Notes under the pieces: generated by a model | Told to the model about the DNA's origin: nothing | The model's input: the letters and a program-made list of their open reading frames with translations, nothing else | The model's database searches: none | Part shown: one piece after another, positions 10,140 to 19,175 of the stretch | Numbering within the stretch: the stretch's first letter is position 1 | How the letters are laid out: every line of letters starts with the position of its first letter | Origin: Geothermovivens sp964644845 | GTDB lineage: Bacteria > Zhuqueibacterota > Zhuqueibacteria > Oleimicrobiales > Geothermoviventaceae | NCBI GenBank assembly: GCA_964644845.1 | Contig: CAZXXS010000109.1 | Span: 15,753 to 79,752, forward strand | Length of the DNA: 64,000 nucleotides | Reading direction: 5' to 3' | Made by a program: the position numbers and the translations under genes

Positions 10140-10961
10140 TCACAACCACTGCACAAGATCCCCGACGGAGTCGACAACCAGGTCGGGTTTCCACCGCGAG
10201 GTAGCCACATCCTCGAGGCGAGCTTCACCGGTTAGCACCAAAACCGACGTCATGCCAAAAGTCGCAGCCATCCGGATGTCCGTCGTGAGCCTGTCGCCAA
10301 CCAGAATCAGCTGCTGTTTCGGCAATCCGAGCCGCCTCAGTACGCCCTGCAGCATCGTGCGGTTTGGTTTGCCGATCACCTTAGGTCGTCTTCCCGTTGC
10401 TGCGCGAAGCATGGCAATCATGGCGCCGGCGTCGACAAGCCACTCGCCGTTCTCGAGGGGACAGTTCAGGTCAGCGTGCGTCGCCACAAAGGGCACACCA
10501 CGACGGAGCCAGTAAGCGGCCCTGTCGACCTTCGCGTACGTCAGTGTTTTGTCGAACCCCAGCACCACCCAGTCCGGCCGATCTTCGAAGACAAGCTCAA
10601 AGCCGGCCTCGACAAACTGTTTTTCCAGGCTTGGCGTCCCCAGCAGGAAAACCCGATTTCCGGAATCCAGGCTTTTCAGGTAATCGATCGTGGCATCCCC
10701 CGACGTGTAGACATCCGACTCGCTGACCTCCAGCCCAGCCCGCTGCAGCTTGGTCGCGTACTCTGCGCCTCTCGAAGAAGAGTTGTTGGTCAAAAATAAC
10801 AGCCGTCGCCCCGAAACCCGTACCCGGTGAATGAACTCCCCCGTTTGCGGGAAAACGTACGCCCCAGCGAAGAGGGTACCGTCCAAATCGGAAACAACGG
10901 CGTGCGCGTTTCGGATTCTCTCCACAGCATCGGGATTTCGAAACCAGCGAGCAGCAGACAA
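10140..10961 (-). CDS. HAD-IIA family phosphatase (NagD-like)
   Basis: 273 residues from TTG 10961, chosen because GGAGAAGG (10978-10971) lies 9 bases upstream. A longer ATG-initiated frame adds 25 arginine-rich, non-conserved residues. All HAD motifs are present. Motif I is SDLDGTL (Asp25 nucleophile, Asp27). Motif II is LFLTNNSSSR. A type-IIA cap follows. Motif III is GKPNRTML and motif IV is GDRLTTDI. These enzymes hydrolyse phosphate esters such as nucleotides, 2-phosphoglycolate, p-nitrophenyl phosphate or glycerol phosphate. The presence of glpD downstream on the same strand makes a glycerol-phosphate phosphatase activity conceivable, but that is inference. Confidence 0.9.
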   Translation of the reverse strand: MSAARWFRNPDAVERIRNAHAVVSDLDGTLFAGAYVFPQTGEFIHRVRVSGRRLLFLTNNSSSRGAEYATKLQRAGLEVSESDVYTSGDATIDYLKSLDSGNRVFLLGTPSLEKQFVEAGFELVFEDRPDWVVLGFDKTLTYAKVDRAAYWLRRGVPFVATHADLNCPLENGEWLVDAGAMIAMLRAATGRRPKVIGKPNRTMLQGVLRRLGLPKQQLILVGDRLTTDIRMAATFGMTSVLVLTGEARLEDVATSRWKPDLVVDSVGDLVQWL

Positions 10962-11612
10962 AGTGCGGACCCTTCTCCGTGTCCAGTGTGTACTCCGTGG
11001 AGTCCGAACAGGACCCAAAGGGCAGCGGTTCCCCACGCAAAGGAACCCAACTCGAAGGAAACGTCGGAAGCTAACGTCGAAGCGAAACCTACCGGGCGGG
11101 AAGGTCTGCTCATTTCGGCGCAGCTTTCCTACCCGGCTCCACCAATTTTACGAAAATGTGCCGAAAAAAACAAGCCATCGGCACGCAGAGATGCCCGGCT
11201 TTTTCGCGCCACACTCTTCTGCGCTCCCGCGGCGACTTTGCCTCTACCGAAACACAACGCAGTGGCCAAAACACAGGCCGACACAGAACCCCACATCTCC
11301 GACGCGGACTCGCAGGCGGTAAGCAAACCCGGTTCGGAAAAGCGCTCGGGAACAAATCGAGAAACTGACCGGAACGTTCGTTTACCAACGCTCTGGCGCA
11401 GGCAAATGCGCCCTTTCGTCGCTCCCAGGAGAAAAGACAGCGGCTTGACGCGTCCGTGTCGCCACCGTGTGACCTACAACACACCAATTTGCAAAAATCC
11501 TGTAACTTCTACGGCTTAGCAGTCTCTAACGGGACAAGTTGAGTGGTGCAGTGTGCCCGGGGATTACCGCGTGCACGCTGAGCAGAAAGAGGAAACAGTC
11601 ACGGAGGAACAA
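10962..11612. other. Divergent intergenic region
   Basis: 651 bases between the divergent HAD and DUF4332 genes. It holds the HAD ribosome site (10971-10978) and the DUF4332 ribosome site. No convincing promoter or gene was found. Confidence 0.45.
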
Positions 11613-12017
11613 ATGGCAGCACTGACACAAGTCGAAGGCATTGGAGAAACCTACGCCGAAAAGCTGAAAGCCGCTGGAGTTGCGACGACCGAACAACTCC
11701 TTGAAAAAGGCTCCACCCGCGCTGGTCGGAAAGAAATCGCTGAAAAATCCGGAATCAGCGAGACACAAGTGCTGAAATGGGTCAACCACGTGGATTTGTT
11801 CCGCGTCAAAGGCGTCGGTGAAGAGTACGCCGATTTGCTCGAGGCTGCCGGGGTCGACACAGTGCCTGAACTGGCCCAGCGGAACCCACAGAACCTCTAC
11901 GACAAGCTTGTTGAGGTAAACAACCAGAAAAAGCTGGTCCGCCAGCTACCGACTCTCAAACAGGTCGAGAGCTGGGTCGCCCAAGCCAAAGAGCTGCCGA
12001 GAGTGATTCAGTACTGA
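11613..12017 (+). CDS. DUF4332 helix-hairpin-helix protein
   Basis: 134 residues. ATG 11613 has GGAGG at 11604-11608; an upstream in-frame start would add 20 unconserved residues. Two helix-hairpin-helix units are visible: VEGIGETYAEKLKAAGV near residues 7-23 and VKGVGEEYADLLEAAGVDT near 66-84. Each has the glycine-rich hairpin and the following helix typical of DUF4332, a family related to DNA-binding HhH domains. The C-terminus is helical and acidic. The precise role is unknown; non-specific DNA or nucleic-acid binding is the family expectation. A strong intrinsic terminator follows, so this is a single-gene unit. Confidence 0.9.
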   Translation: MAALTQVEGIGETYAEKLKAAGVATTEQLLEKGSTRAGRKEIAEKSGISETQVLKWVNHVDLFRVKGVGEEYADLLEAAGVDTVPELAQRNPQNLYDKLVEVNNQKKLVRQLPTLKQVESWVAQAKELPRVIQY

Positions 12018-12323
12018 AGCGAGAAGGTGCGGTAGAGGGTAACCCGTTGGAAAATGTCGAGCAAAGGGAAGCAGCAACCGCTGTTTCCCTTTTTGCTTTT
12101 TGTGAGAAGCTGGTTGTCACCGTTTGCTCCGGTCGGAAGCGGCTAAATCTACACCGCGGGCGCACGCGCAACGTGGCTCTTTCGGACGTGGATTTTCGCG
12201 AAGCGACGACTCACCGGGTCAAGAATCGGTGAACTTTCGTCCCACGAGTGCGATCAGCCGATTCATCCGGCGGAAATCAGTAGCGCCGGGTGCTCGTCTT
12301 ACAAGGAAACTCGGAGTGTAAAC
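12018..12323. other. Spacer with terminator, upstream of the HerA-like gene
   Basis: 306 bases. The first third is the terminator. The rest holds no recognised gene and no clear promoter for the ATPase. Confidence 0.4.
12061..12102 (+). terminator. Rho-independent terminator after the DUF4332 gene
   Basis: GCAAAGGGAAGCAGC (12061-12075) pairs, with a small bulge, with GCTGTTTCCCTTTTTGC (12080-12096) around a 4-nt loop. A run of T residues (12097-12101) follows. It lies 43 bases after the stop codon. Confidence 0.85.
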
Positions 12324-14756
12324 ATGCAGCAAGCGTACGAAAAACTGGGACAATTTTACCTGGGCAAGACCTTCGACTTGTCGACAAGAACCCTCCGTGA
12401 CGAGCTCGTACTGTACGACTCCAAAGACCTGACCACACACGCCGTAATCATCGGCATGACTGGCAGCGGCAAAACGGGTCTTGGAATCGGACTCATCGAG
12501 GAGGCACTGATCGACGGCGTGCCGGTGATCGCCATCGATCCGAAAGGCGACATCCCAAACTTGCTTCTCACCTTCCCGGACCTCTCCGCCGAACGTTTGC
12601 TGCCGTGGGTCAATCCTCAGGAAGCAGCCGAAAAGGGGTTAACACTCGAAGCGTACGCCGCCCAGCAGGCCGAGGTCTGGAAAAGCGGGCTGCAGCGTTG
12701 GCACCAGAATCTGGATCGGATCCGCCGTTTACGCGAAGGAGCTGAAATGGTCATTTACACGCCGGGTAGCCAGGCGGGTGTGCCCGTAAGCTTGCTGCAC
12801 AGCCTGGCGCCACCTCCGGCAGCAGTACTCGAGGACGGCGACCTGCTTCGCGAACAGCTTGAGGGCACAACCAGAAGCCTGCTCAGTCTTGTCGGCTTGG
12901 AAGGCAATCCAACGCGGGACCGCGAGTTCGTGCTCGTGGCCAACATCCTCAAACAGGCCTGGTTGAAAGGGAAATCCCTCACTCTTGCCGATTTGATTCG
13001 AGCCGTTCAGAAACCGCCTTTCCAGCAGGTCGGCGTCTTCGATCTGGAATCTTTCTACCCGGCTGAGGACCGCCTCCGGCTGGCGCTGCAACTCAACAAC
13101 CTCCTTGCCGCTCCGGGCTTTGAGGCCTGGACACGGGGTGTTCCGCTGAACATTCCGCGTTTTCTTTACACACCGGCCGGGAAACCCAAGGCCTCGATCT
13201 TCACCATCAGTCACCTCTCGGAGCACGAACGGATGTTCTTCGTTTCGACCCTACTGAACGCTCTGGTGAGCTGGATGCGGGCTCAACCCGGCACAAGCAG
13301 CCTTCGTGCCCTCCTTTACGTGGATGAGGTGTTTGGCTACCTACCTCCGGTTCAAAATCCGCCCAGCAAAAAACCACTACTCACTCTTCTCAAGCAAGCG
13401 CGTGCCAGTGGTCTCGGTGTGGTTTTGTCTACCCAGAATCCGGTGGACCTGGACTACAAAGCCCTTTCGAATGCCGGGACCTGGTTCATCGGCCGTTTGC
13501 AGACCGAGCGGGACAAAGAGCGTGTCCTGGAAGGCCTCGAAGGCGCAGCCACAGGCGGGTCGTTCGACAGGAACCGGGCAGGCCAGATTCTTGCTGGGCT
13601 GAGCAAGCGGACCTTCTACCTCCACAACGTCCACGAAATGAAACCAAGCATTTTCCAGACCCGCTGGGTACTCTCTTACCTCAGCGGCCCCATGACCCGC
13701 GAGCAGATTCGCAAGCTCATGAGCCCGGTCAGAGCCAAGCTGGTTTCGCGGCAATCGCCACCGCCCTTGAAACCACCTGAGACCAGAGCGACCCAGCCCA
13801 GTTCCCCGACGCCGACACCGCCCGGGATCCCGGTGTTTTTTGTGCCCCCGAACAAGACCGCAGCGACCCCAAGCTACATCCCGGCGTTGATTGGCTACGC
13901 CCGCATTCGCTACAGCAACGTTCGTTACAACGTGGACCTTGCTCGAGAACTGTTCCTTGCCTTCCCGCTCCAGGAGGGTCCGGTACCCGTCGACTGGGAC
14001 GGCGCCCTGCACCTGACGTCGGCACCAGAAGCGCTGTCCAGCAAGCCGCTGCCGGGGGCACAGTTCTCTCGGCTTCCACCGGCAGCTTCACGCAAGGCAA
14101 GCTACACGAAATGGCGACGGGCGTTTGTACGTTACGTCGCTCAAAATCACGCTCTTCTCCTTTTGCAAGCGCCAAAACTGAAAGTGTTCAGCGCGCCCGG
14201 GGAGAGCGAAACGGAGTTCAGGGCTCGACTGGCCCAAAGGTGTCGCGAACTCCGGGACACCGAAGTGGAGAAGCTCCGGGCACGTTATGCATCCCGGTTT
14301 CAAACGCTGCACGACAGACTGTTGAGGGCTGAGCAGGCTGTGCAACGTGAGCGCGAGCAAGCCAGTGCCGCCACCGTGCAAACCGTAGTCAGCTTCGGGA
14401 CAGCCCTGCTCGGGGCCTTCCTGGGGCGACGACGGGTAAACACCACAGCTGCTTCCCGTCTTGGCACCGCCATGAGCAGGGCAAGTCGCACCAAGAAGCA
14501 GAAGATGGATGTGGTGCGGGCCCAGGAAAGGGTGGCAAGCATTCGGGAACGTCTTGAGGTTCTGCAACAAGAGCTGGAGCAGAAAATCGCTGTTCTTAGC
14601 AGCAAGTACGACCCCCAGACCGTTCAGGTGCGCGAAGTGCGTATCCGCCCGAGAATTTCCGACGTGACGCTGGACCTCTTCGGGCAGGGATGGCTCCCAT
14701 TTGCAGCCACCCCGAACGGTGGTCTGGAACCAGCATTCGACACGGATCCAGATTGA
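12324..14756 (+). CDS. HerA-like ATPase (DUF87 type) with C-terminal coiled coil
   Basis: 810 residues. The N-terminal domain is a HerA/FtsK-superfamily ATPase. Walker A is GMTGSGKT at 44-51, VIAIDPKGD follows, and Walker B is LLYVDE near 332-337 with downstream STQNP. Residues about 470-525 are a proline/threonine-rich linker. The C-terminal region has long charged helices, including a coiled coil near 635-690, a glycine-rich segment (FGTALLGAFLGRRR) and a second coiled coil near 715-750. Family members are DNA- or protein-pumping motors, but this subfamily is not functionally characterised. There is no adjacent NurA nuclease, so a classical HerA-NurA pair is not indicated. A solo role, perhaps in DNA handling or defence, is a guess. 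Confidence 0.88.
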   Translation: MQQAYEKLGQFYLGKTFDLSTRTLRDELVLYDSKDLTTHAVIIGMTGSGKTGLGIGLIEEALIDGVPVIAIDPKGDIPNLLLTFPDLSAERLLPWVNPQEAAEKGLTLEAYAAQQAEVWKSGLQRWHQNLDRIRRLREGAEMVIYTPGSQAGVPVSLLHSLAPPPAAVLEDGDLLREQLEGTTRSLLSLVGLEGNPTRDREFVLVANILKQAWLKGKSLTLADLIRAVQKPPFQQVGVFDLESFYPAEDRLRLALQLNNLLAAPGFEAWTRGVPLNIPRFLYTPAGKPKASIFTISHLSEHERMFFVSTLLNALVSWMRAQPGTSSLRALLYVDEVFGYLPPVQNPPSKKPLLTLLKQARASGLGVVLSTQNPVDLDYKALSNAGTWFIGRLQTERDKERVLEGLEGAATGGSFDRNRAGQILAGLSKRTFYLHNVHEMKPSIFQTRWVLSYLSGPMTREQIRKLMSPVRAKLVSRQSPPPLKPPETRATQPSSPTPTPPGIPVFFVPPNKTAATPSYIPALIGYARIRYSNVRYNVDLARELFLAFPLQEGPVPVDWDGALHLTSAPEALSSKPLPGAQFSRLPPAASRKASYTKWRRAFVRYVAQNHALLLLQAPKLKVFSAPGESETEFRARLAQRCRELRDTEVEKLRARYASRFQTLHDRLLRAEQAVQREREQASAATVQTVVSFGTALLGAFLGRRRVNTTAASRLGTAMSRASRTKKQKMDVVRAQERVASIRERLEVLQQELEQKIAVLSSKYDPQTVQVREVRIRPRISDVTLDLFGQGWLPFAATPNGGLEPAFDTDPD

Positions 14757-15363
14757 GCGCAACCAGAACGCTGGCACTCACTCAGGTGCAGAAATCCGCT
14801 CTCCACCCCAAGCCCGGGGACCGAACAGTGGACTACCTGCGGAACAGCGTGCAAAACCCCAGGCCTGATCCGGACTGGGCCTTGCTTTCGTGCTCTGCCG
14901 AGGTGCCAATTCTGGTTCTCGAGGAAAACCCGTTCGCGGAAGCCGACAGATGGCTCGGCCTCTGGTAGCGCAGAATCCGCGCGGCACTTAGTGCTCAAGG
15001 CTGCGGAAGCCTACGCAGTGGTGTTCGGTGAGTCAAGGGGTTCTGCCCTCAGAAAAACCAGCGTTTCCCCGTCCTTCCCACGGTTGTCCCCGTGGTTTAT
15101 CCCTTCCGGGTGGCCATCCCGTAGTTTCGTTCCCTACGGCTGCCAGCCAGCCGCTCTCCCCACGCCAAAACGGAGCGAAACCGTTGAGCTGTTGCATCCC
15201 TCGCACCGCACCAGCCACAGACGTTCCGGAGAAGCGTCCACTACGCCTTTTTCTTCGCGTTCCGAGAAAAATCGTTTGCTTCCGGCGCGCGTGTGTTGTA
15301 GATTTCAACATCGGAGGGAGGCGCAAAGGATTCATCCAAGCTGCTAACGGAGGTGCAGCTACA
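14757..15363. other. Intergenic region upstream of the heme-kinase operon
   Basis: 607 bases. The last 90 hold the promoter at 15276-15304 and the GGAGG of the kinase gene. The rest contains no supported gene. Confidence 0.45.
15276..15304 (+). promoter_or_regulatory. Sigma-70-type promoter of the sensor-kinase operon
   Basis: TTGCTT (15276-15281) and TAGATT (15299-15304) are spaced by 17 bases, giving a start near 15311. The leader of about 53 nt ends in GGAGG (15349-15353) before ATG 15364. The same TAGATT hexamer occurs in the promoter at 20794. Confidence 0.6.
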
Positions 15364-17004
15364 ATGACGCGCTTTTACCACTCCCTCAGCTTTCGGGTTT
15401 TCCTACTGATCATCCTCATCACCTTTTCCGTCCTCGCCGCCTACATTTACTACCTCCACGTCGAGGAACAACGCATTTTCATGACGTACGTGACATCCTC
15501 TGCCCAGCGTTTTTCGAATGTGATCAAGAAAGCAACGCGTCACGGCATGCTGTTGAACCGCCGTGAAGACGTCTTCGAAATCATCCAGAATATCGGCCAG
15601 CAACCGGGAGTCGAAGGCATTCGCGTGTTCAACAAGCAGGGTGAAATCGTCTACTCGACAGATCCGGAGGAAGTCGGCCGTCGAGTGGACATGAAAGCGG
15701 AATCTTGCGTGGATTGCCATCGGGGGCCGGAACCCATCAAGAACGCCACCATGGATGAACAGCCGCGGATTTTCCGCGCCCCCGACGGCCGACGCATTCT
15801 TGGCATGGCCTCCTCCATTCGCAACGAACCCGCGTGTTACAACGCGGCCTGCCACGCGCACAGTCCGAAGCAGAAGCTGTTGGGCGTCCTTGACGTCCGA
15901 ATGGATCTCAGCCAAATGGACGCCATCCAGTCTGCGCACACACGGCAGGCCGTTCTCGCCGGTCTGATTGCTGCCCTGCTTTCAGCCATCGCCGGTGGCT
16001 TGCTTGTGCGCTTCCTGATCCACAACCCCATTCACGCGCTCGCGCGTGGGACGGAAGAAATCGCCTCCGGTAATCTCGGCTACACGATTTCACTGAACCG
16101 CAAAGACGAGCTTGGCGCATTGGCGGCCCGGTTCAACAAAATGAGCCACGACCTGAAACGCGCCACAGACGAAATTCGCCGCTGGTCGGAAACGCTCGAG
16201 CAACGGGTTCAAGAAAAGACGGAAGAACTTGAAAAGGCGCAGGCGCAAATCCTCCAGGCAGAAAGGATGGCTTCTCTGGGCAAAATGGCCGCCACAGTCG
16301 CTCACGAGCTCAACAACCCGATGAGTGGCATTTTGGGACTGGCCAAGGTACTGGAAAAGCGCGTGCGCAAACTGCCCCTCGACGACGAAATAAGGGAATC
16401 GCTAATCGAGGACCTGAAGGTAATCCAGAGCGAGGCCAAACGGCTCGGGAACATTGTGCAGAATCTGTTGGTCTTCGCCCGAGGCGGCAAGGAAGAGCTG
16501 GGCGAGGTAGAACTGAACCAGGCCATTGAGAAAGCGCTGGTCCTGGTCAGCCACCATCTTGAGCTCAAGGGGGTTCGTTTGGAAACACAGCTTTGCCCGA
16601 AGGGCTGCTGGGTGGTGGGCAACGAGGACCAGCTCAAACAGGTGTTCATGGCTTTGCTTGTGAACGCCGTCGAAGCCATGCCCAACGGCGGTACGCTCAG
16701 CGTGCGCACGCAGACTCTGGAAGACGAGGGCAAAATTCGGATCGAAATCACAGATACCGGGGTAGGCATCCCTCCGGATGCTCTGCCCCACATTTTCGAG
16801 CCGTTTTTCACGACAAAAAGCAACGGTGGAGGCCTTGGGCTGGGGCTCGCCGTAGCGTACGGGATCATTCAGAAGCACCGGGGAGACATCCGGGTACGCT
16901 CCGAAGTGGGTAAGGGAACCACATTCATCATCGAACTTCCCACGACCCGGGGCAAAGACGAAAGCAAAGCGACGCAACAGGCGTCGCGAACGCAGACGGT
17001 GTGA
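15364..17004 (+). CDS. Membrane histidine kinase with periplasmic c-type heme motifs
   Basis: 546 residues; ATG 15364 follows GGAGG. TM1 is at about 11-30. The periplasmic domain (about 32-194) contains a CXXCH heme site, CVDCH at 115-119, and a longer-spaced CX4CH at 158-164 (CYNAACH). TM2 is at about 196-219. Then come HAMP (about 220-272), a coiled coil, HisKA with His314 in TVAHELNNPMSG, and an NtrB-like ATPase domain with ITDTGVGIP, FEPFFTTK and GLGLGLAVAYGI. Covalent-heme sensor domains in kinases and chemoreceptors are known from Geobacter-type bacteria and respond to redox state or small ligands. That this one does so is inferred. It is followed at 11 bases by its probable partner regulator. 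Confidence 0.93.
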   Translation: MTRFYHSLSFRVFLLIILITFSVLAAYIYYLHVEEQRIFMTYVTSSAQRFSNVIKKATRHGMLLNRREDVFEIIQNIGQQPGVEGIRVFNKQGEIVYSTDPEEVGRRVDMKAESCVDCHRGPEPIKNATMDEQPRIFRAPDGRRILGMASSIRNEPACYNAACHAHSPKQKLLGVLDVRMDLSQMDAIQSAHTRQAVLAGLIAALLSAIAGGLLVRFLIHNPIHALARGTEEIASGNLGYTISLNRKDELGALAARFNKMSHDLKRATDEIRRWSETLEQRVQEKTEELEKAQAQILQAERMASLGKMAATVAHELNNPMSGILGLAKVLEKRVRKLPLDDEIRESLIEDLKVIQSEAKRLGNIVQNLLVFARGGKEELGEVELNQAIEKALVLVSHHLELKGVRLETQLCPKGCWVVGNEDQLKQVFMALLVNAVEAMPNGGTLSVRTQTLEDEGKIRIEITDTGVGIPPDALPHIFEPFFTTKSNGGGLGLGLAVAYGIIQKHRGDIRVRSEVGKGTTFIIELPTTRGKDESKATQQASRTQTV

Positions 17005-17015
17005 GGTGAACGGGC

Positions 17016-18371
17016 ATGAATCACAAAAACGTTGGCATTTTGATCGTCGACGACGAGTTTTCGGTTCGCAACGCTCTGTACAAATGGTTCAAGGAAGACG
17101 GGTACCGAGTGGACGCGGCCGCGGACGCGAAGGAAGCGCTTCAAAAGCTGGAGCAAGGCCCCTGGGACATCGTCTTGCTGGACATTCGGTTGCCCGGCAT
17201 GGATGGTCTGGAGCTCCAGAAGCGCATCCGTGCCATCGACCCGAACATCGTGATCATCATGATCACAGCCTACGCCTCGGTGGAAAGCGCCGTTCAGGCA
17301 CTGAAAGAGGGCGCGTTCGACTACGTGACCAAACCCATCGACCCGGACGAACTGGAGCACCTGATCCGAAACGCCGTTGAACAACGGCGTCTCAAGGCCG
17401 AAAATATCCAGCTCAAGCAGCACATCGAAGAACTTTCGCAGTTCGACGAAATCATCGGCGAAAGTCCGGCCATGAAGCGTGTGCTGGAATTGGTGCGAAC
17501 TGTCGCCGAGACGGACTCCACAGTCTTGATCCGTGGCGAAAGCGGCACCGGGAAAGAACTGATCGCACGCGCCATTCACGGCAACAGCAAGCGTCGCTAC
17601 TTCCCCATCGTGACGGTGAACTGCGGCGCGTTCACCGAAACGCTACTCGAAAGCGAACTGTTCGGGCACGAACGTGGCGCCTTCACGGGTGCGCAGTACC
17701 GGCGCCGCGGAAAGATTGAACTCGCCGACGGCGGCACCCTCTTCCTCGACGAAATCGGCGACATCCCCCCCAAAATGCAGGTTGACCTTCTACGCGTCAT
17801 CGAGACCAAACAGTTCACACGCGTGGGTGGCAATCAACTGATTCACTCGGACTTCCGGCTGATTTGTGCTACGAACAAGGACCTCGAGAAGGAAATGCGC
17901 GAAGGCCGATTCCGGGAGGACCTGTACTACAGGATCAACGTGTTCACGATCCATTTGCCTCCACTCCGCGAGCGAAGGGAAGACATCCCGCTCCTGGCCC
18001 GACATTTTCTGCGCAAGTACGCGGCGTCGATGAACAAACCAATCACAGAAATCGAGCCCGAAGCGATGGAAATTTTGATGAGCTACCACTGGCCCGGCAA
18101 CGTACGCGAACTCGAGAACGCCATCGAGCGGGCCATGGTGGTGGGGAAACCTCCAGCTATTCGCGCTGAGGATCTCCCCTTTCAACTGGTTTCCACACAG
18201 CCAGTTGGCGACATGGATTCATTGGAAGCCGTGGAGCGCTCCCACATTGCAAACGTCCTGGATCGGACGAACTGGAACATCACCCGCGCTGCAAGCATCT
18301 TGAAGATCGACCGGGTTACACTTTACAACAAAATTCGGAAGTACGGACTCAAGAAGCCTGCTCAGGCGTGA
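17016..18371 (+). CDS. Sigma-54-dependent response regulator (NtrC family)
   Basis: 451 residues. The receiver domain (1-120) has DD at 12-13, phosphoacceptor Asp56 in LLDIRLPG and TAYAS/KP switch residues. The AAA+ domain (about 145-385) has Walker A GESGTGKE, the sigma-54-contacting GAFTGA loop, Walker B GGTLFLDEIGD and the arginine-finger region. The C-terminal Fis-type helix-turn-helix (about 410-448) includes NITRAASILKIDRVTLYNKI. GAGGTGA precedes the ATG. When phosphorylated by the upstream kinase it should activate RpoN promoters. Two good RpoN promoters occur elsewhere in this window (25983 and 60317), making them candidate but unproven targets. Its stop overlaps the GTG start of the metalloprotease gene. 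Confidence 0.95.
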   Translation: MNHKNVGILIVDDEFSVRNALYKWFKEDGYRVDAAADAKEALQKLEQGPWDIVLLDIRLPGMDGLELQKRIRAIDPNIVIIMITAYASVESAVQALKEGAFDYVTKPIDPDELEHLIRNAVEQRRLKAENIQLKQHIEELSQFDEIIGESPAMKRVLELVRTVAETDSTVLIRGESGTGKELIARAIHGNSKRRYFPIVTVNCGAFTETLLESELFGHERGAFTGAQYRRRGKIELADGGTLFLDEIGDIPPKMQVDLLRVIETKQFTRVGGNQLIHSDFRLICATNKDLEKEMREGRFREDLYYRINVFTIHLPPLRERREDIPLLARHFLRKYAASMNKPITEIEPEAMEILMSYHWPGNVRELENAIERAMVVGKPPAIRAEDLPFQLVSTQPVGDMDSLEAVERSHIANVLDRTNWNITRAASILKIDRVTLYNKIRKYGLKKPAQA

Positions 18372-18943
18372 AGATCTACGTCGTCCCCATTCACCGGCCT
18401 CGGATGCCGAATCTGGAGTTCCTGGCCGAGGCCATCGCAGCGGAGTTTCACATCCCGGCCAGCGTACTGACCGTGTCCATCGATCTGGAACGCGCCTACG
18501 ACCGCTACCGCAACCAGTACCACTCCACCGATTTCCTGTCTCAACTCCTGGATTTACGGCCGGACGACGGCGTCCGCATTCTGGGCGTCACAGATCTGGA
18601 CCTGTTCATCCCCATTTTGACGTACGTCTTTGGGGAAGCTCAGCTGGACGGCCACGCGGCAGTCATCTCCTGCCACCGTCTACGGAACGAGCTCTACGGT
18701 CTACCTGCCGACAACAAGCTCCTCCAGTCCCGCTTGCTTAAAGAAGCCATCCACGAACTCGGTCACACTTTCGGCCTTGTACACTGCCAGAACCCCTCCT
18801 GTGTGATGCGCGTGTCCACCTACGTGGAAGAAATCGACTTCAAGAGCGCCGAGTTCTGTCCCGACTGCGAGAGCCAGGTTCGGGAAGCGGTTGAAAACGT
18901 GCGGAGTTCGTTTCAGTGGCGCATGCGCAGGGCAAGCGAGTGA
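18368..18943 (+). CDS. amzA: Archaemetzincin-type zinc metalloprotease
   Basis: 191 residues, the usual size for the family. The GTG start at 18368 overlaps the regulator's TGA by 4 bases, implying translational coupling. The active-site signature is complete: His129-Glu130-x2-His133-x5-His139 (HELGHTFGLVH). It is followed by the archaemetzincin structural-zinc cysteines Cys140, Cys145, Cys164 and Cys167, with the family Met147 between them. There is no signal peptide, so it is cytosolic. Archaemetzincins are mostly archaeal and eukaryotic, scattered in bacteria, and no physiological substrate is established. Its coupling to a heme-type sensor and a sigma-54 activator suggests a role in the response they control (inference). 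Confidence 0.93.
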   Translation: MKIYVVPIHRPRMPNLEFLAEAIAAEFHIPASVLTVSIDLERAYDRYRNQYHSTDFLSQLLDLRPDDGVRILGVTDLDLFIPILTYVFGEAQLDGHAAVISCHRLRNELYGLPADNKLLQSRLLKEAIHELGHTFGLVHCQNPSCVMRVSTYVEEIDFKSAEFCPDCESQVREAVENVRSSFQWRMRRASE

Positions 18944-18960
18944 AGACAGAAGACAGGAGG

Positions 18961-19023
18961 CAGTTAGCAGTTGGCCGTTGGCAGTCGACAGTTGGCAGTT
19001 GGCAGTCGGCAGTCGGCGGTTGC
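18961..19023. repeat. Tandem heptamer array, nine units
   Basis: Nine 7-bp units of the form CAGTTGG/CAGTCGG with single-base variants run head to tail from 18961 to 19023. They are preceded by a short GAAGACAGAAGACAGG stretch. The array starts 18 bases after the amzA stop codon. Such heptameric arrays are scattered through intergenic DNA of many unrelated bacteria. Copy number may vary between strains. Confidence 0.85.
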
Positions 19024-19055
19024 CAAAGAAAAGAGGCAAGCGGGGGTCCGTACCG

Positions 19056-19079
19056 CCGAACGGGATTCGGTTGCTTTTT
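19056..19079 (+). terminator. Possible terminator of the kinase-amzA operon
   Basis: CCGAA (19056-19060) and TTCGG (19066-19070) form a 5-bp stem with a 5-nt loop, followed by TTGCTTTTT. The stem is short, so efficiency is doubtful. Confidence 0.4.
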
Positions 19080-19175
19080 ACCTGGCGTTTCCACTTCGCC
19101 GCTCAGACAGAGTCTCGCCACACACTGTGATTCAGTTGGTTCTCAGCCGGTTTTCCCCGGCAACGTCGAACCTTC

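Noticed and set aside
18961..19023. Possible CRISPR array
   Set aside because: The units are 7 bp with no spacers, and there are no cas genes.
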